Assembly: GCF_016756535.1 (NCBI RefSeq)
Contig: NZ_AP023247.1
Location: forward strand, 2,046,501-2,110,500
Length of the DNA stretch: 64,000 bases
Direction of reading: 5' to 3'
From: Mesorhizobium sp. 131-2-1
GTDB taxonomy: Bacteria > Pseudomonadota > Alphaproteobacteria > Rhizobiales > Rhizobiaceae
Shown piece by piece: positions 1-8,847 of this stretch. A program made the translations under genes and the position numbers. The first letter of the stretch is position 1, and the number at the start of each line of letters is the position of its first letter. The notes beneath the pieces are model-generated. The model saw nothing but the letters and a program-made list of their open reading frames with translations. It was not told the DNA's origin and made no database searches.

Positions 1-303
1 CCGGGCATGCGTGCGGTCGAGAAGACGCCCCCTGCGGATGTTGACGATCTCATCGAACGCGACGGCCGCGCTGGCCAGCCTGTCCAGAAGGCCGATGCGG
101 CGCAACTTTTCGATCTGGTCGCCGGCGATTTTCTCGACGCGGAATTCCCTGGGAAAGACGGGATAGCGGTCGACTAGCGTGACCTGATAGCCTGCACGGC
201 CGAGCACGTTCGCCGCCAGCGTGCCGGACAGCCCGCCGCCGACGATGACGATCTCCGAGTCGACCCCCGCTGGCAGCGGAGGGCGGGACTGATCGACGGT
301 CAT
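1..303 (-). CDS. FAD-dependent monooxygenase, N-terminal part (runs off window)
   Basis: The first 101 codons of a minus-strand gene are visible, starting at ATG 303-301 and continuing past the window edge. Residues 17-30 contain the dinucleotide-binding signature IVIVGGGLSGTLAA, followed by the Asp that ends the second beta strand (TLVDRYPVF). This is the layout of FAD-dependent PHBH/UbiH-type hydroxylases. The start codon overlaps the stop of the upstream glycosyltransferase gene by four bases (ATGA), so the two are probably co-transcribed and translationally coupled. That pairing suggests modification of a surface-glycan or lipid precursor, which is inference. The substrate-binding and C-terminal parts are outside the window. 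Confidence 0.8.
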   Translation of the reverse strand, partial: MTVDQSRPPLPAGVDSEIVIVGGGLSGTLAANVLGRAGYQVTLVDRYPVFPREFRVEKIAGDQIEKLRRIGLLDRLASAAVAFDEIVNIRRGRLLDRTHAR

Positions 304-1166
304 TTGGAATACCTCAATATGGCGTAGATGGCCTGGGGGCTGGTGGTGAAATAGCGCCAGAAAAGCCGGCGCGGCTCCATCAGCACGCGCCACAGCCATT
401 CGAAGCCGGCTTTCTGGACCCAAAGCGGCGCCCTCCGCACCTTGCCGGCAAGATGGTCGAAAAGCCCGCCCGACGTCTTGATGACGCCGACATTCGAAAG
501 GCGCGAGGCAAAGTCGCGGACGAAGATCTGCTCGCGCGGAACGCCAAGGCCCAGCCACAATATGTCGGGCGCGAGCGCATTGATCTCGTCGAGCTTCCGT
601 TCAAGTGTTTCGCCGGCGAGGTAGCCATGCGAGTTGCCGACAATGCGCAGGCCGGGATATCTGGCCTTCATGCCGGCAACGGCGTTGCGGTTCTCGGCCT
701 CCGTCGATCCCAGCAGGTAGAACGTCGTGCCCTCGCGCTCGGCGAGCTTGGCCACATCGTGAAAAAGGTCGGTGGTGGCGACCCGTTCCGGCAGGTGCAC
801 GCTGCACAGCAGGCGCGAAGCGAAAACAAGCGGCTGACCGTCGGCGAAGATCTGGTCGGCCGCGCGAAAGAGTCCGGCCGTTTCCGCATTGGCGAGCGTC
901 TGGGCGATGACGTCCCCGTTGGCTGAGGTGAAATAGTAGGGACGGTTTCCGGGGAGATGCCCTCGCGCCGCGGCGATCATCAGATGCGCCGCTTCCCGCC
1001 GATCGATAACCGTGATCGGCAGCCCGCCGATCAGTACGGTCGGGAAAGCGGAAAGGTTCTCGGCAAAAGGTGCGGATTCCCGGCGCGCGGCAGCCGCCTC
1101 ATCCGCTTCGGACGAGGGCTCAGGTCCTTCAACGTCTCCTTGCGGATTTTCCATTGCCCTGCGCAT
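300..1166 (-). CDS. WecG/TagA/CpsF-family glycosyltransferase
   Basis: 288 residues, close to the usual 240-290 of GT26 enzymes. These transfer N-acetylmannosaminuronate, N-acetylmannosamine or related sugars onto polyprenyl-linked precursors at the cytoplasmic face of the membrane. Family landmarks are present in order: GGLPITVIDRREAAHLM near residue 47, the YYFTSANGDV segment, the IFADGQPLVFASRLL block with the conserved Asp, the FYLLGSTE motif near residue 150, PDILWLGLGVPREQIF, and the terminal GGLFDHLAGKVRRAP with a basic, aromatic C-terminus that usually contacts membrane. ATG 1166 is used; ATG 1154 is also possible. It lies four bases into the following flavoprotein gene. The acceptor and donor sugars cannot be read from sequence. 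Confidence 0.9.
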   Translation of the reverse strand: MRRAMENPQGDVEGPEPSSEADEAAAARRESAPFAENLSAFPTVLIGGLPITVIDRREAAHLMIAAARGHLPGNRPYYFTSANGDVIAQTLANAETAGLFRAADQIFADGQPLVFASRLLCSVHLPERVATTDLFHDVAKLAEREGTTFYLLGSTEAENRNAVAGMKARYPGLRIVGNSHGYLAGETLERKLDEINALAPDILWLGLGVPREQIFVRDFASRLSNVGVIKTSGGLFDHLAGKVRRAPLWVQKAGFEWLWRVLMEPRRLFWRYFTTSPQAIYAILRYSK

Positions 1167-1417
1167 TCGAGAAGTATTCCACCCTCGAATATTCTAGATA
1201 AAAGCAGCAGGAAGTTAAGCGATACGTTAATGGTTAGTTAATTCATAACTTTTTACTAAAGTTGTATGCAACCTCTCGATTCTCTACTTCAGCCGAGGCG
1301 TGTAAGGCGGTGGCGCGGAAAGGCAAATCCGCCTCTGCTTTGGGCGCCAAGAGGGGGGCGCTGGCCCGCTCGCCGTGACGGCGCCGAGGCTTGCCATCTT
1401 TTCGGCAGCCGTCCCGC

Positions 1418-2224
1418 TCAGAAGGTCGGCGGGGTGTTGATCCAGAGCAGGACGGTCTCGCCGTCGTGGCGATTGCGCCAGGAGTGGTAGCGGCGGCTTT
1501 CGAAATACAGGGAATCGCCGGGGCCGAGATCGAAGAACTGGTCGGTATCCAGGACCAGCTCGAGGCGCCCGGACAGCACGTGCATGAACTCCTCACCCTC
1601 GTGGCGGTAGGCGCCTTCGCTGGCGGCGCCCGGCGCCAGGACAAAGCGGTGGCAGTCCATCATCGTGCGCCCCTCGGCGAGAAGCTGCACGGTGACGCCC
1701 GGCGTGGTTTCCGGCCATGTCCGCCATGCGCCGGCACGCACCAGCGCCGGCACGTCGTCCCGCTCCTCGCCGGAAAGCCGTGAAACGGTGGTGCCGTAAT
1801 ACTGCGCCAGGTCATGCAAGGTCTTGAAGCTGACGCCCTGCGACGTTCGTTCGAGGGTGGAGAGCGTGGAGGCCGCAATGCCGACATCGGCGGCGACCTG
1901 GTCAAGCGTCTTCCCTGCGCCATGGCGAAGGCTGCGCAGCCTGCGGCCGAGGTCGGACGCATCCGTGATGTCGGCACTGTCGGACGGCGCTTCGCTTTCC
2001 AGCGCCTCGCGGATGGCCGCCGGGTTGAGGCCGCGCTCGGTCCTGTACCAGGCGATCTTCTTCAGCCGCGCCACGTCCTCGGCGCTGTACTGCCGATGAC
2101 CGGTCTCCGACCGTCCCGGCACGACGAGCCCCTGGCTTTCCCAAAGGCGCAGCGTCGAGGCCGAGACGCCCGCGGATTTCGCCGCCTCCGCCACCTTGTA
2201 GCGCACGGGCGTGGCACTGCTCAT
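1418..2224 (-). CDS. MerR-XRE-cupin transcriptional regulator
   Basis: 268 residues with three modules. Residues 8-75 are a MerR-type winged helix (YKVAEAAKSAGVSASTLRLWES, then TGHRQY). About 95-150 is a second helix-turn-helix of the XRE/Cro type (RLRSLRHGAGKTLDQVAADVG). The C-terminal 75 residues are a cupin barrel (GEEFMHVLSGRLELVL, then LGPGDSLYFESRRYHSW) that would bind a small carboxylate or amine. ATG 2224 is chosen because homology to MerR proteins begins just after it. It is divergent from gabT across about 180 bp that carry a set of repeated half-sites, so it probably controls gabT-gabD and itself. Two DNA-binding domains on one cupin regulator is unusual. The ligand is unknown; GABA or an amino acid derivative is a guess. 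Confidence 0.85.
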   Translation of the reverse strand: MSSATPVRYKVAEAAKSAGVSASTLRLWESQGLVVPGRSETGHRQYSAEDVARLKKIAWYRTERGLNPAAIREALESEAPSDSADITDASDLGRRLRSLRHGAGKTLDQVAADVGIAASTLSTLERTSQGVSFKTLHDLAQYYGTTVSRLSGEERDDVPALVRAGAWRTWPETTPGVTVQLLAEGRTMMDCHRFVLAPGAASEGAYRHEGEEFMHVLSGRLELVLDTDQFFDLGPGDSLYFESRRYHSWRNRHDGETVLLWINTPPTF

Positions 2225-2310
2225 AAGCCGAATATTCCCGGTTCGTTTGTCTCTCAGCCCTGCCCAGGACCATCGCCGAAAACGGCGGTGGTTTGAAGCC
2301 GAAAACTCTG

Positions 2311-2370
2311 CTTGCATTCTTGCAGAAAAAATGTAGGAAGTTTTTACACGTCTTGCAGAAATTATGCAAG
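2311..2370. promoter_or_regulatory. Repeated CTTGCA half-sites, probable operator of the divergent regulator
   Basis: CTTGCA occurs at 2311-2316, 2319-2324 and 2352-2357, and its reverse complement TGCAAG at 2365-2370. The last two form an inverted repeat with a 7-base spacer. The second and third copies extend to CTTGCAGAAA followed by an A/T-rich run and ATG, and lie exactly 33 bp apart, about three helical turns, so bound proteins would face the same side. The region sits between the regulator start (2224) and the gabT start (2405). Function is inferred from position and symmetry. Confidence 0.5.
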
Positions 2371-2404
2371 ATATCTCTGTTCACCCCCCAAAGCGCAGGA
2401 GCGC

Positions 2405-3688
2405 ATGATGGCCGCGACCACCCTCACTGACCGGAAGAATGCAGCGATTTCCCGCGGCGTTGGCATGACCACGCAGATCTATGCCGAGCGTGCCGAGAAC
2501 GCCGAAATCTGGGACAAGGAAGGCCGCCGCTACATCGATTTCGCCGCCGGCATCGCTGTGCTCAACACCGGCCACCGCCATCCGCGCGTGATCGCGGCGG
2601 TCAAGGATCAGCTCGATCATTTCACCCACACCTGCCATCAGGTCGTTCCCTATGAGAGCTATGTGCGGCTGGCCGAGCGGCTGAATGCGCTGACACCGGG
2701 CGATTTCGCGAAGAAGACGATCTTCGTCACGACCGGCGCCGAGGCGGTCGAGAATGCCGTTAAGATCGCCCGCGCCGCGACCGGCCGCTCCGCCGTCATC
2801 GCCTTCGGCGGCGGGTTCCATGGCCGCACCTTCATGGGCATGGCTCTGACCGGCAAGGTGGTGCCCTACAAGGTCGGCTTCGGCGCGATGCCCGGCGACG
2901 TCTTCCACGTGCCGTTCCCGATCGAGCTCCATGGCGTGACGGCCGAACAGTCGCTCGCGGCGCTGAAGAAGCTGTTTGCCGCCGATGTCGATCCGCAGCG
3001 TGTCGCCGCGATCATCATCGAGCCGGTGCAGGGCGAGGGCGGCTTCTATCCAGCGCCGGCGTCGCTGATGAAGTCGCTGCGCGACCTGTGCGACCAGCAC
3101 GGCGTCCTGCTCATTGCCGACGAGGTGCAGACGGGCTTCGCCCGCACCGGCAAGATGTTCGCGATGGATCATCATGCCGTGGCGCCCGATCTGGTGACGA
3201 TGGCCAAGAGCCTGGCCGGCGGCTTCCCGCTGGCCGCCGTCACCGGCCGCGCCGAGATCATGGACGCGCCGGGCCCGGGTGGGTTGGGCGGCACCTATGG
3301 CGGCAGCCCGATCGGCGTCGCCGCGGCCCACGCAGTTCTCGACGTCATCGAGGACGAGGATCTCTGCGGCCGCGCCAACCAGCTCGGCAACCGGCTCAAG
3401 CAGCGCCTGGAATCGCTGCGGGAGAAGGCACCGCAGATCGTCGACATCCGTGGTCCGGGCTTCATGAACGCGGTCGAGTTCAACGACAGGACGACCAAGC
3501 TGCCAAGCGCCGACTTCGCCAACAAGGTGCGGCTGATCGCGCTCGAAAAGGGCCTGATTTTGCTTACCTGCGGCGTGCATGGAAACGTCATCCGCTTCCT
3601 TGCGCCGATCACCATACAGGACGGTGTCTTCGGCGAGGCGCTCGACATTCTGGAAAGCGCGATCCTCGAAGCAAGCGCCGGTAACTAG
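2405..3688 (+). CDS. gabT: 4-aminobutyrate aminotransferase
   Basis: Class-III PLP aminotransferase of about 427 residues. It moves the amino group of GABA to 2-oxoglutarate, giving succinate semialdehyde and glutamate in the cytoplasm. Seen: GGGFHGRTFMGMALTGK, the IIEPVQGEGGF block, IADEVQTGFARTGKMFA with the PLP-pyridine Asp, and the Schiff-base lysine in TMAKSLAGGFPLAAV. The C-terminal GVHGNVIRFLAPITI segment is typical of GabT. AGGAG at 2397-2401 precedes two in-frame ATGs (2405 and 2408); spacing slightly favours the second. The open frame extends upstream to 2312, but that part has no family similarity and covers the operator repeats. It is followed 32 bp later by gabD, forming a two-gene GABA pathway. 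Confidence 0.95.
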   Translation: MMAATTLTDRKNAAISRGVGMTTQIYAERAENAEIWDKEGRRYIDFAAGIAVLNTGHRHPRVIAAVKDQLDHFTHTCHQVVPYESYVRLAERLNALTPGDFAKKTIFVTTGAEAVENAVKIARAATGRSAVIAFGGGFHGRTFMGMALTGKVVPYKVGFGAMPGDVFHVPFPIELHGVTAEQSLAALKKLFAADVDPQRVAAIIIEPVQGEGGFYPAPASLMKSLRDLCDQHGVLLIADEVQTGFARTGKMFAMDHHAVAPDLVTMAKSLAGGFPLAAVTGRAEIMDAPGPGGLGGTYGGSPIGVAAAHAVLDVIEDEDLCGRANQLGNRLKQRLESLREKAPQIVDIRGPGFMNAVEFNDRTTKLPSADFANKVRLIALEKGLILLTCGVHGNVIRFLAPITIQDGVFGEALDILESAILEASAGN

Positions 3689-3720
3689 CCAGAGCCCCCT
3701 TCCAGCCCCGGAGCAATGAC

Positions 3721-5202
3721 ATGGCCTTCACGACCGCGCTGACAAAGCATGTTTCCTTCTCGTCGCGCTTCCTGCGCGACACCGGCTACATCGACGGTGT
3801 CTGGACCGCGGGCGGCGCGACCAGGACCTTCGACGTGCTGAACCCGGCGACCGGCGAAGTGCTGGCGTCGCTGCCCGATATGGGCGCCGCCGAAACGCGG
3901 GACGCAATCGCAGCCGCTCATGCCGCGCAGCCGGCCTGGGCCGCGCGCCCCGCCAAGGAGCGCGCCGCGATCCTGCGCAAATGGCACGAGCTGATGGTCG
4001 CCAACGCTGACGAGCTGGCGGCCATCCTGACCGCCGAGATGGGCAAGCCCTTCGCCGAGGCCCGCGGCGAGATCCTCTACGCCGCCGCCTATGTCGAGTG
4101 GTACGCGGAAGAGGCCAAGCGCATCTATGGCGAGACGATCCCGGCGCCGTCGAACGACAAGCGCATGATCGTCATCAAGCAGCCCGTCGGCGTCGTCGGC
4201 ACGATCACGCCGTGGAATTTCCCCGCCGCGATGATCGCGCGCAAGGTCGCTCCGGCGCTTGCCGTCGGCTGCACGGTTGTCTCCAAGCCGGCCGAACAGA
4301 CGCCGCTTTCGGCGCTGGCGCTGGCCGTCCTCGGCGAGCAGGCGGGCCTGCCTGCCGGCGTCTTCAACGTCATCGTCGGGGAAGACGGTCCGGCCATCGG
4401 CAAGGAATTGTGCGGCAACGACAAGGTGCGCAAGATCAGCTTCACCGGCTCGACCGAGGTCGGCCGCATCCTGATGCGCCAGTGCGCCGACCAGATCAAG
4501 AAGGTCAGCCTCGAGCTCGGCGGCAACGCGCCGTTCATCGTCTTCGACGACGCCGATCTCGATGCGGCGGTCGAAGGCGCGCTCGCTTCCAAATACCGCA
4601 ATGCCGGCCAGACCTGCGTCTGCGCCAACCGTCTCTACGTCCAGTCCGGTGTCTATGACGCCTTCGCCGCCAGGCTGGCGGCAAAGGTCGCGGCGATGCC
4701 TGTCGGCGACGGCTTCGAGACGGGCGTGATGGTCGGTCCGTTGATCGACGACAAGGGGCTGGCGAAGGTCGAGAGCCATGTCGAGGACGCGGTGTCGAAA
4801 GGCGCCACGGTGCTGATCGGCGGCAAGCGCATCGAAGGCGCCGGCACGTTCTTCTCGCCGACCGTGCTGACCGGCGTCACCCGCGGCATGCAGGTGGCGC
4901 GCGAGGAGACGTTCGGCCCGGTCGCGCCACTCTTCCGCTTCGACACCGTCGAGGATGTGATCGCGCAAGCGAACGACACCGAATTCGGGCTCGCGGCGTA
5001 TTTCTTCGCCGGCGATCTGAAGAAGGTCTGGCGGGTGGCCGAGGCGCTGGAATACGGCATGGTCGGGATCAATACCGGCCTGATATCCAGCGAAGCGGCG
5101 CCCTTCGGCGGCATCAAGCAATCCGGTCTCGGCCGCGAAGGCTCCCGCCACGGCGCGGACGACTATTTGGAAATCAAATATCTCTGCATCGGCAATCTGT
5201 GA
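3721..5202 (+). CDS. gabD: Succinate-semialdehyde dehydrogenase, NADP-type
   Basis: 493 residues, the normal size for GabD. It oxidises the succinate semialdehyde made by the preceding transaminase to succinate for the TCA cycle. Landmarks: the cofactor loop TITPWNFPAAMIARKVAPAL, SKPAEQTPLSALALA, FTGSTEVGR, the catalytic Glu in LELGGNAPF, the nucleophilic Cys in NAGQTCVCANR (a CxC pair typical of GabD), EETFGPVAPLFRF, and the C-terminal GLGREGSRHGADDYLEIKYL. It is downstream of gabT on the same strand and presumably under the same regulator. ATG 3721 fits family length. Confidence 0.96.
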   Translation: MAFTTALTKHVSFSSRFLRDTGYIDGVWTAGGATRTFDVLNPATGEVLASLPDMGAAETRDAIAAAHAAQPAWAARPAKERAAILRKWHELMVANADELAAILTAEMGKPFAEARGEILYAAAYVEWYAEEAKRIYGETIPAPSNDKRMIVIKQPVGVVGTITPWNFPAAMIARKVAPALAVGCTVVSKPAEQTPLSALALAVLGEQAGLPAGVFNVIVGEDGPAIGKELCGNDKVRKISFTGSTEVGRILMRQCADQIKKVSLELGGNAPFIVFDDADLDAAVEGALASKYRNAGQTCVCANRLYVQSGVYDAFAARLAAKVAAMPVGDGFETGVMVGPLIDDKGLAKVESHVEDAVSKGATVLIGGKRIEGAGTFFSPTVLTGVTRGMQVAREETFGPVAPLFRFDTVEDVIAQANDTEFGLAAYFFAGDLKKVWRVAEALEYGMVGINTGLISSEAAPFGGIKQSGLGREGSRHGADDYLEIKYLCIGNL

Positions 5203-5339
5203 GGCACTGATTGGTCGCAGCGTTGACCGTCTTTGCGGTAATCTCCGCAGTGTTGTACCGCAGGGAATAGTATGCTGGGATCGGCAGAAAGCCGACGCAG
5301 CGTACCGCCAACGAACTGGGTTCCACACGGGGGCGTTTC

Positions 5340-6902
5340 ATGAGGGCCGAGGCCGGCACGAAACCCATCCATCGTCCACTCGATCTCGATCCGAAGCGAG
5401 CGGGGCGGCTCGAGCGGGACCCGTACGGCATCATCGATATCGGGTCCAACTCGGTTCGCCTTGTCGTCTATGATCAGCTTGGCCGCGCGCCGCTGCCGCG
5501 CTTCAACGAAAAGTCTCTCTGCCGCCTCGGCGATGGGCTTGCACAGACAGGTTTGATCGCCGCGGATGGCTTTCGCCGAACCGTCGAGGCTGTACGCCGT
5601 TTCCGCGCCATCGCCGATGCGATGAAGGTGGCGCGCCTCGATGCCACGGCGACCGAAGCGGTTCGACGCGCGGCCAACGGCAAGGATCTGGTCGATACGA
5701 TCCGCGCGGAAACCGGAATCGATGTTCGCATACTTTCAGGCGCTGAAGAGGCCCGGTTTGCCACGCTCGGCGTCATCTCCGGGTTCTTCCGGCCGGTCGG
5801 TGTCGTCGGGGACATGGGCGGTGGCAGCCTGGAAGTGGCCGAAGCCCTTGACGATCGGGTCGGCGAACGCTGGGTCAGCCTGCCACTGGGCGCACTGCCG
5901 GTCGAAGCGCTCATGCAGGAAAAAGGCAACGCCAAACGCAGCATCGATGCGTTGCTGAAGGGCGGTTTGCCCTCGTCATTTGGTCATCCGACATTCTTCG
6001 CGGTTGGCGGCGGTTGGCGGACCTTTGCCAAAGCGCATATGCTTGCTGTCGGAGCGCCCGTTCAGGTCGTGCATGGTTATCGCATTGCGGCAACCGATGC
6101 CCGCGCCTTCGCAAAAACCATCTTGCGATTGTCCGCGTCCAAGCTCGCGGAGTTGGAAGGCGTGCCCAAACGGCGCGTCCGCACATTGCCTGCGGCGGCA
6201 ATGATGCTTGATCGCGTGCTGAAGCACCTCTCGCCGGAACATCTCGTGTTTTCGGCGCTTGGTCTGCGCGAAGGCTGGCTTTATTCGCAGCTTGCCGAGG
6301 AAGAACGCTATCTCGACCCCCTGGTGGAAGGGGCCCAGTTGGTCGGCTTGCCGGCCGCGCGCGTGCCGGACTTTGCCCAGGCGCTGGTTTCGTGGACAGC
6401 CGATCTGTTTGACGGCGAAACGCCTGCCGACACCCGCTTGCGGGTCGCCCTGTGCGCTCTCTCCGATCTCGGCTGGCGGGATCATCCCGACATCAGGGCC
6501 GAGGAGAGTTTTCGTCGTGTGCTCCAGTTTCCGTTCATCGGGCTGGAGCATTCAGAACGGGCTTTTCTGGCTGTTGCCATCCACGCCCGCTACGCGGGCC
6601 GTCTCGACGCAGCCTACCTCGGCCCAGCGCAGAGACTCTTGCAAGGGGAAAGGCGTCGCCACGCCGAAGTGCTTGGTCGGGCCATTCTGCTTGCCTATCG
6701 GCTGTCCGGCGGCACTCCGTCGGTACTGGCAAGCTCGCGCCTTTCGATTGGCCCGAACCGCGTGCGTCTTGAGGTCGGAAGCTCCGCCCGCGTGCCTGAC
6801 AGCGAGGCCGTCAGCGAGCGGTTGTCGCTGTTGGCAGCCACCGTAGGCGCCAAGTCATCTGAGATCACCGAATTCGATGAGACTGAAAAGGAGGATAGGT
6901 GA
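5340..6902 (+). CDS. ppx: Exopolyphosphatase of the Ppx/GppA family
   Basis: 520 residues. The N-terminal half has the ASKHA ATPase-type fold: phosphate-1 loop YGIIDIGSNSVRLVVYD near residue 30, the Glu-containing ATEAVRRA segment, and phosphate-2 loop VVGDMGGGSLEVAE near residue 160. The C-terminal half is the HD-like helical domain found in rhizobial Ppx (GWRDHPDIRAEESF). The enzyme releases phosphate from inorganic polyphosphate chains and may also act on pppGpp. It begins 137 bp after gabD and probably has its own promoter. Substrate preference between polyP and pppGpp cannot be told from the motifs. Confidence 0.93.
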   Translation: MRAEAGTKPIHRPLDLDPKRAGRLERDPYGIIDIGSNSVRLVVYDQLGRAPLPRFNEKSLCRLGDGLAQTGLIAADGFRRTVEAVRRFRAIADAMKVARLDATATEAVRRAANGKDLVDTIRAETGIDVRILSGAEEARFATLGVISGFFRPVGVVGDMGGGSLEVAEALDDRVGERWVSLPLGALPVEALMQEKGNAKRSIDALLKGGLPSSFGHPTFFAVGGGWRTFAKAHMLAVGAPVQVVHGYRIAATDARAFAKTILRLSASKLAELEGVPKRRVRTLPAAAMMLDRVLKHLSPEHLVFSALGLREGWLYSQLAEEERYLDPLVEGAQLVGLPAARVPDFAQALVSWTADLFDGETPADTRLRVALCALSDLGWRDHPDIRAEESFRRVLQFPFIGLEHSERAFLAVAIHARYAGRLDAAYLGPAQRLLQGERRRHAEVLGRAILLAYRLSGGTPSVLASSRLSIGPNRVRLEVGSSARVPDSEAVSERLSLLAATVGAKSSEITEFDETEKEDR

Positions 6903-7068
6903 GGCAGCGGTTTCTGGCCCACGAGCGCCGCAGCGTGCCCAGCGTCGGGGGCGGTTCATTGCGGCGGTCGCGCCCTCTTCCGCTTCGGCCTCGACCGCGA
7001 GGGGCCCGCCGCGGCGTGCACGACTATCTGGAAAAAAGGCGAGGCGGGATCGCGACGGACCGTCGCTT

Positions 7069-8451
7069 TCACTCGAGCCCGATCCACACAAAGCCATCCT
7101 GCTTTCGGCAGGGATAAACGATCAGCTTTGAGCGGTTTTTCGAAATGTCACCCAAATATTCCATGCCCGCCCTGGTACCGTCGTGCTCCAACTTGGCCCA
7201 GTCCCTGATTTCACCGGTAAGCAGGTCGAAACAACTCTGATGCCAGCGGCAGACCAGGCCAAGATCCGCGGTGATCGTGCTCTCCGTGTGCGGGAGCTTC
7301 AGCTTTTCGGTCTGAGCGGAACTTCGGCGCTCGTAGAGCGGCAGATGAAGATGCGGGCAGGCATTGTTGAAGGCGCAATAGCTGTCGGATCCGCGAACGA
7401 CGACGATATCGTAGTCCTCAAAATCGAGCACCCGGCGTTCGTAGGGCCGAAGCTCGCCGTCGGCAAAAGCGCGGATCCACCTCCTGCCGCCCTGACGGAT
7501 GGTTTCACGAGGCCGTTTGGCATTCAGCTCGGCGTCGATTTCGGGCTTCAGCCCGACGATTTCGAACAGGCTCGTGCGCTCGCCGGTACCGCGAAGGCGT
7601 ACCCTGACGAAGTCGGCGATTTCCACCTTGTCGGCGATCTGGTCGCGAAGGGCCTCGGATATCAGCAGTCGCGTACCGGCATCCTTGTTGGCCGCCTCGA
7701 TCCGGCTGGCCACATTCACCACGTCGCCGATTGCCGTGAGACGTTCGTGTCCGGCAAAACCCAATGTGCCGATGACGGCTTCGCCATAGTTGAGGCCGAT
7801 CCGAATATCGAAATCGATGCCATACATCGAGGCAAAGAACGGCTTCAGACGATCGACTGTCGCGAGGGTCTGAAGCGCGGCGTTCACGGCGCGAAGTGGA
7901 GCGTCGGGCTGGTCGTCGATACCGAATATTGCCATCAGCCCATCGCCGATGAGCTTGTCGATGAAACCACCATTCTGCTCGATGATGTCGCCGACCTGGG
8001 CGAAGTAGCGATTGAGTAGGTACATCACGTCGTAGGGCGAAAGCCGCTCAGACAGCGCCGTGAAATCGACAATGTCGCTGAAGAAGACCGCAACATGCTT
8101 TGCTTCGCCGCAACGCGTAGCGGCAGAACCGCCGAGCTGGCTGGTGATCATCAAGTCGGTTTCGTCCAGCACCAGGCGTCGGACGCGAATCTCGCCTTCC
8201 GGCCTGAGCTGACAGGCCAGCCGAACCTCGTCCGCCAATCTCAACCGGTCCGCCATCGAAGTCTCAGCTGAATTTCGGTCCGGGCAGGTCTTCAGGCCAT
8301 CCAGTACCCAGACACGGCATGTCGAGCATTTTGCCCGGCCGCCGCAGGCATGTGCGAACGGCACACCCGACCTGAGAGCCGCCTCGAGCAAGGTCTCATC
8401 GGCGGCCACGTCAAAATCGATTTGGTCAGGTAGAGCGGTTACTTTGGTCAT
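7069..8451 (-). CDS. 2Fe-2S ferredoxin / class III cyclase / Rieske fusion protein
   Basis: 460 residues. Residues 1-95 form a plant-type ferredoxin domain with C36, C42, C45 and C80 in the spacing C-x5-C-x2-C-x34-C. Residues 115-300 are a class III adenylate/guanylate cyclase: metal-binding D126 in FFSDIVDFTALSERL and D170 in DKLIGDGLMAIFG, then IGDVVNVASRIE. Residues 325-460 have Rieske-type ligands C365-H367 and C401-H404. It therefore carries two iron-sulfur centres around a nucleotide-cyclase core and no membrane segment. A redox-gated cAMP synthase is the natural inference. ATG 8451 is chosen because the ferredoxin domain begins directly after it; the upstream open frame has no recognisable domain. 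It is convergent with ppx. Confidence 0.88.
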   Translation of the reverse strand: MTKVTALPDQIDFDVAADETLLEAALRSGVPFAHACGGRAKCSTCRVWVLDGLKTCPDRNSAETSMADRLRLADEVRLACQLRPEGEIRVRRLVLDETDLMITSQLGGSAATRCGEAKHVAVFFSDIVDFTALSERLSPYDVMYLLNRYFAQVGDIIEQNGGFIDKLIGDGLMAIFGIDDQPDAPLRAVNAALQTLATVDRLKPFFASMYGIDFDIRIGLNYGEAVIGTLGFAGHERLTAIGDVVNVASRIEAANKDAGTRLLISEALRDQIADKVEIADFVRVRLRGTGERTSLFEIVGLKPEIDAELNAKRPRETIRQGGRRWIRAFADGELRPYERRVLDFEDYDIVVVRGSDSYCAFNNACPHLHLPLYERRSSAQTEKLKLPHTESTITADLGLVCRWHQSCFDLLTGEIRDWAKLEHDGTRAGMEYLGDISKNRSKLIVYPCRKQDGFVWIGLE

Positions 8452-8847
8452 GTTCTTGAACAGGCGTCTGCGCGTTGACCGGCTTGCCAGTGTAGCACCG
8501 ATCGGCCCAGGCAATCGAATCATGTATCTTGCAGGCACCGACCGCTTTGCATTGGCAGTGATCGTTCGCCTGGCGGAACGCGAATGTCGGCTCCGCGCGT
8601 CTATGCCGTTCCGCGAGCTCGCATGCTCCTTTCGGTCCAAAAGCATTGATCCGCAGGCCGGACGTTGCCCCGGCGGCTATCCATTCTGGCCAGCCGGCGC
8701 GCGTCGCCGGGCGGTCGTTGGCGTGGCTCAGCGCGGCTTCACCAGGAGCGGGAACGCTCCTCTGCGGACCTGTGATGCATGCAGCAATCGCATACTCATC
8801 GACAACCCGTCGCCGTCGTCCGCGTTCGGACTCAGACCTAAGCTGGT
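8452..8847. other. Intergenic stretch, no gene supported
   Basis: About 400 bp between the cyclase start and the end of the DapA-like gene. Open frames on both strands here are arginine-, proline- and alanine-rich translations with no recognisable domain and no ribosome-binding site. The cyclase promoter should lie in the part next to 8451, but I see no convincing -35/-10 pair. Confidence 0.5.

Noticed and set aside
3685..5328. 547-residue open frame antisense to gabD
   Set aside because: High-GC third-position shadow; Arg/Ala/Asp-rich with no domain, and gabD is unmistakable on the other strand.
6899..7117. GTG frame of 72 codons overlapping the ppx stop, with AAGGAGG upstream
   Set aside because: The Shine-Dalgarno match is good but the translation is an Arg/Pro-rich string with no similarity I know, and it runs into the convergent cyclase gene. 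Kept as a possibility only.
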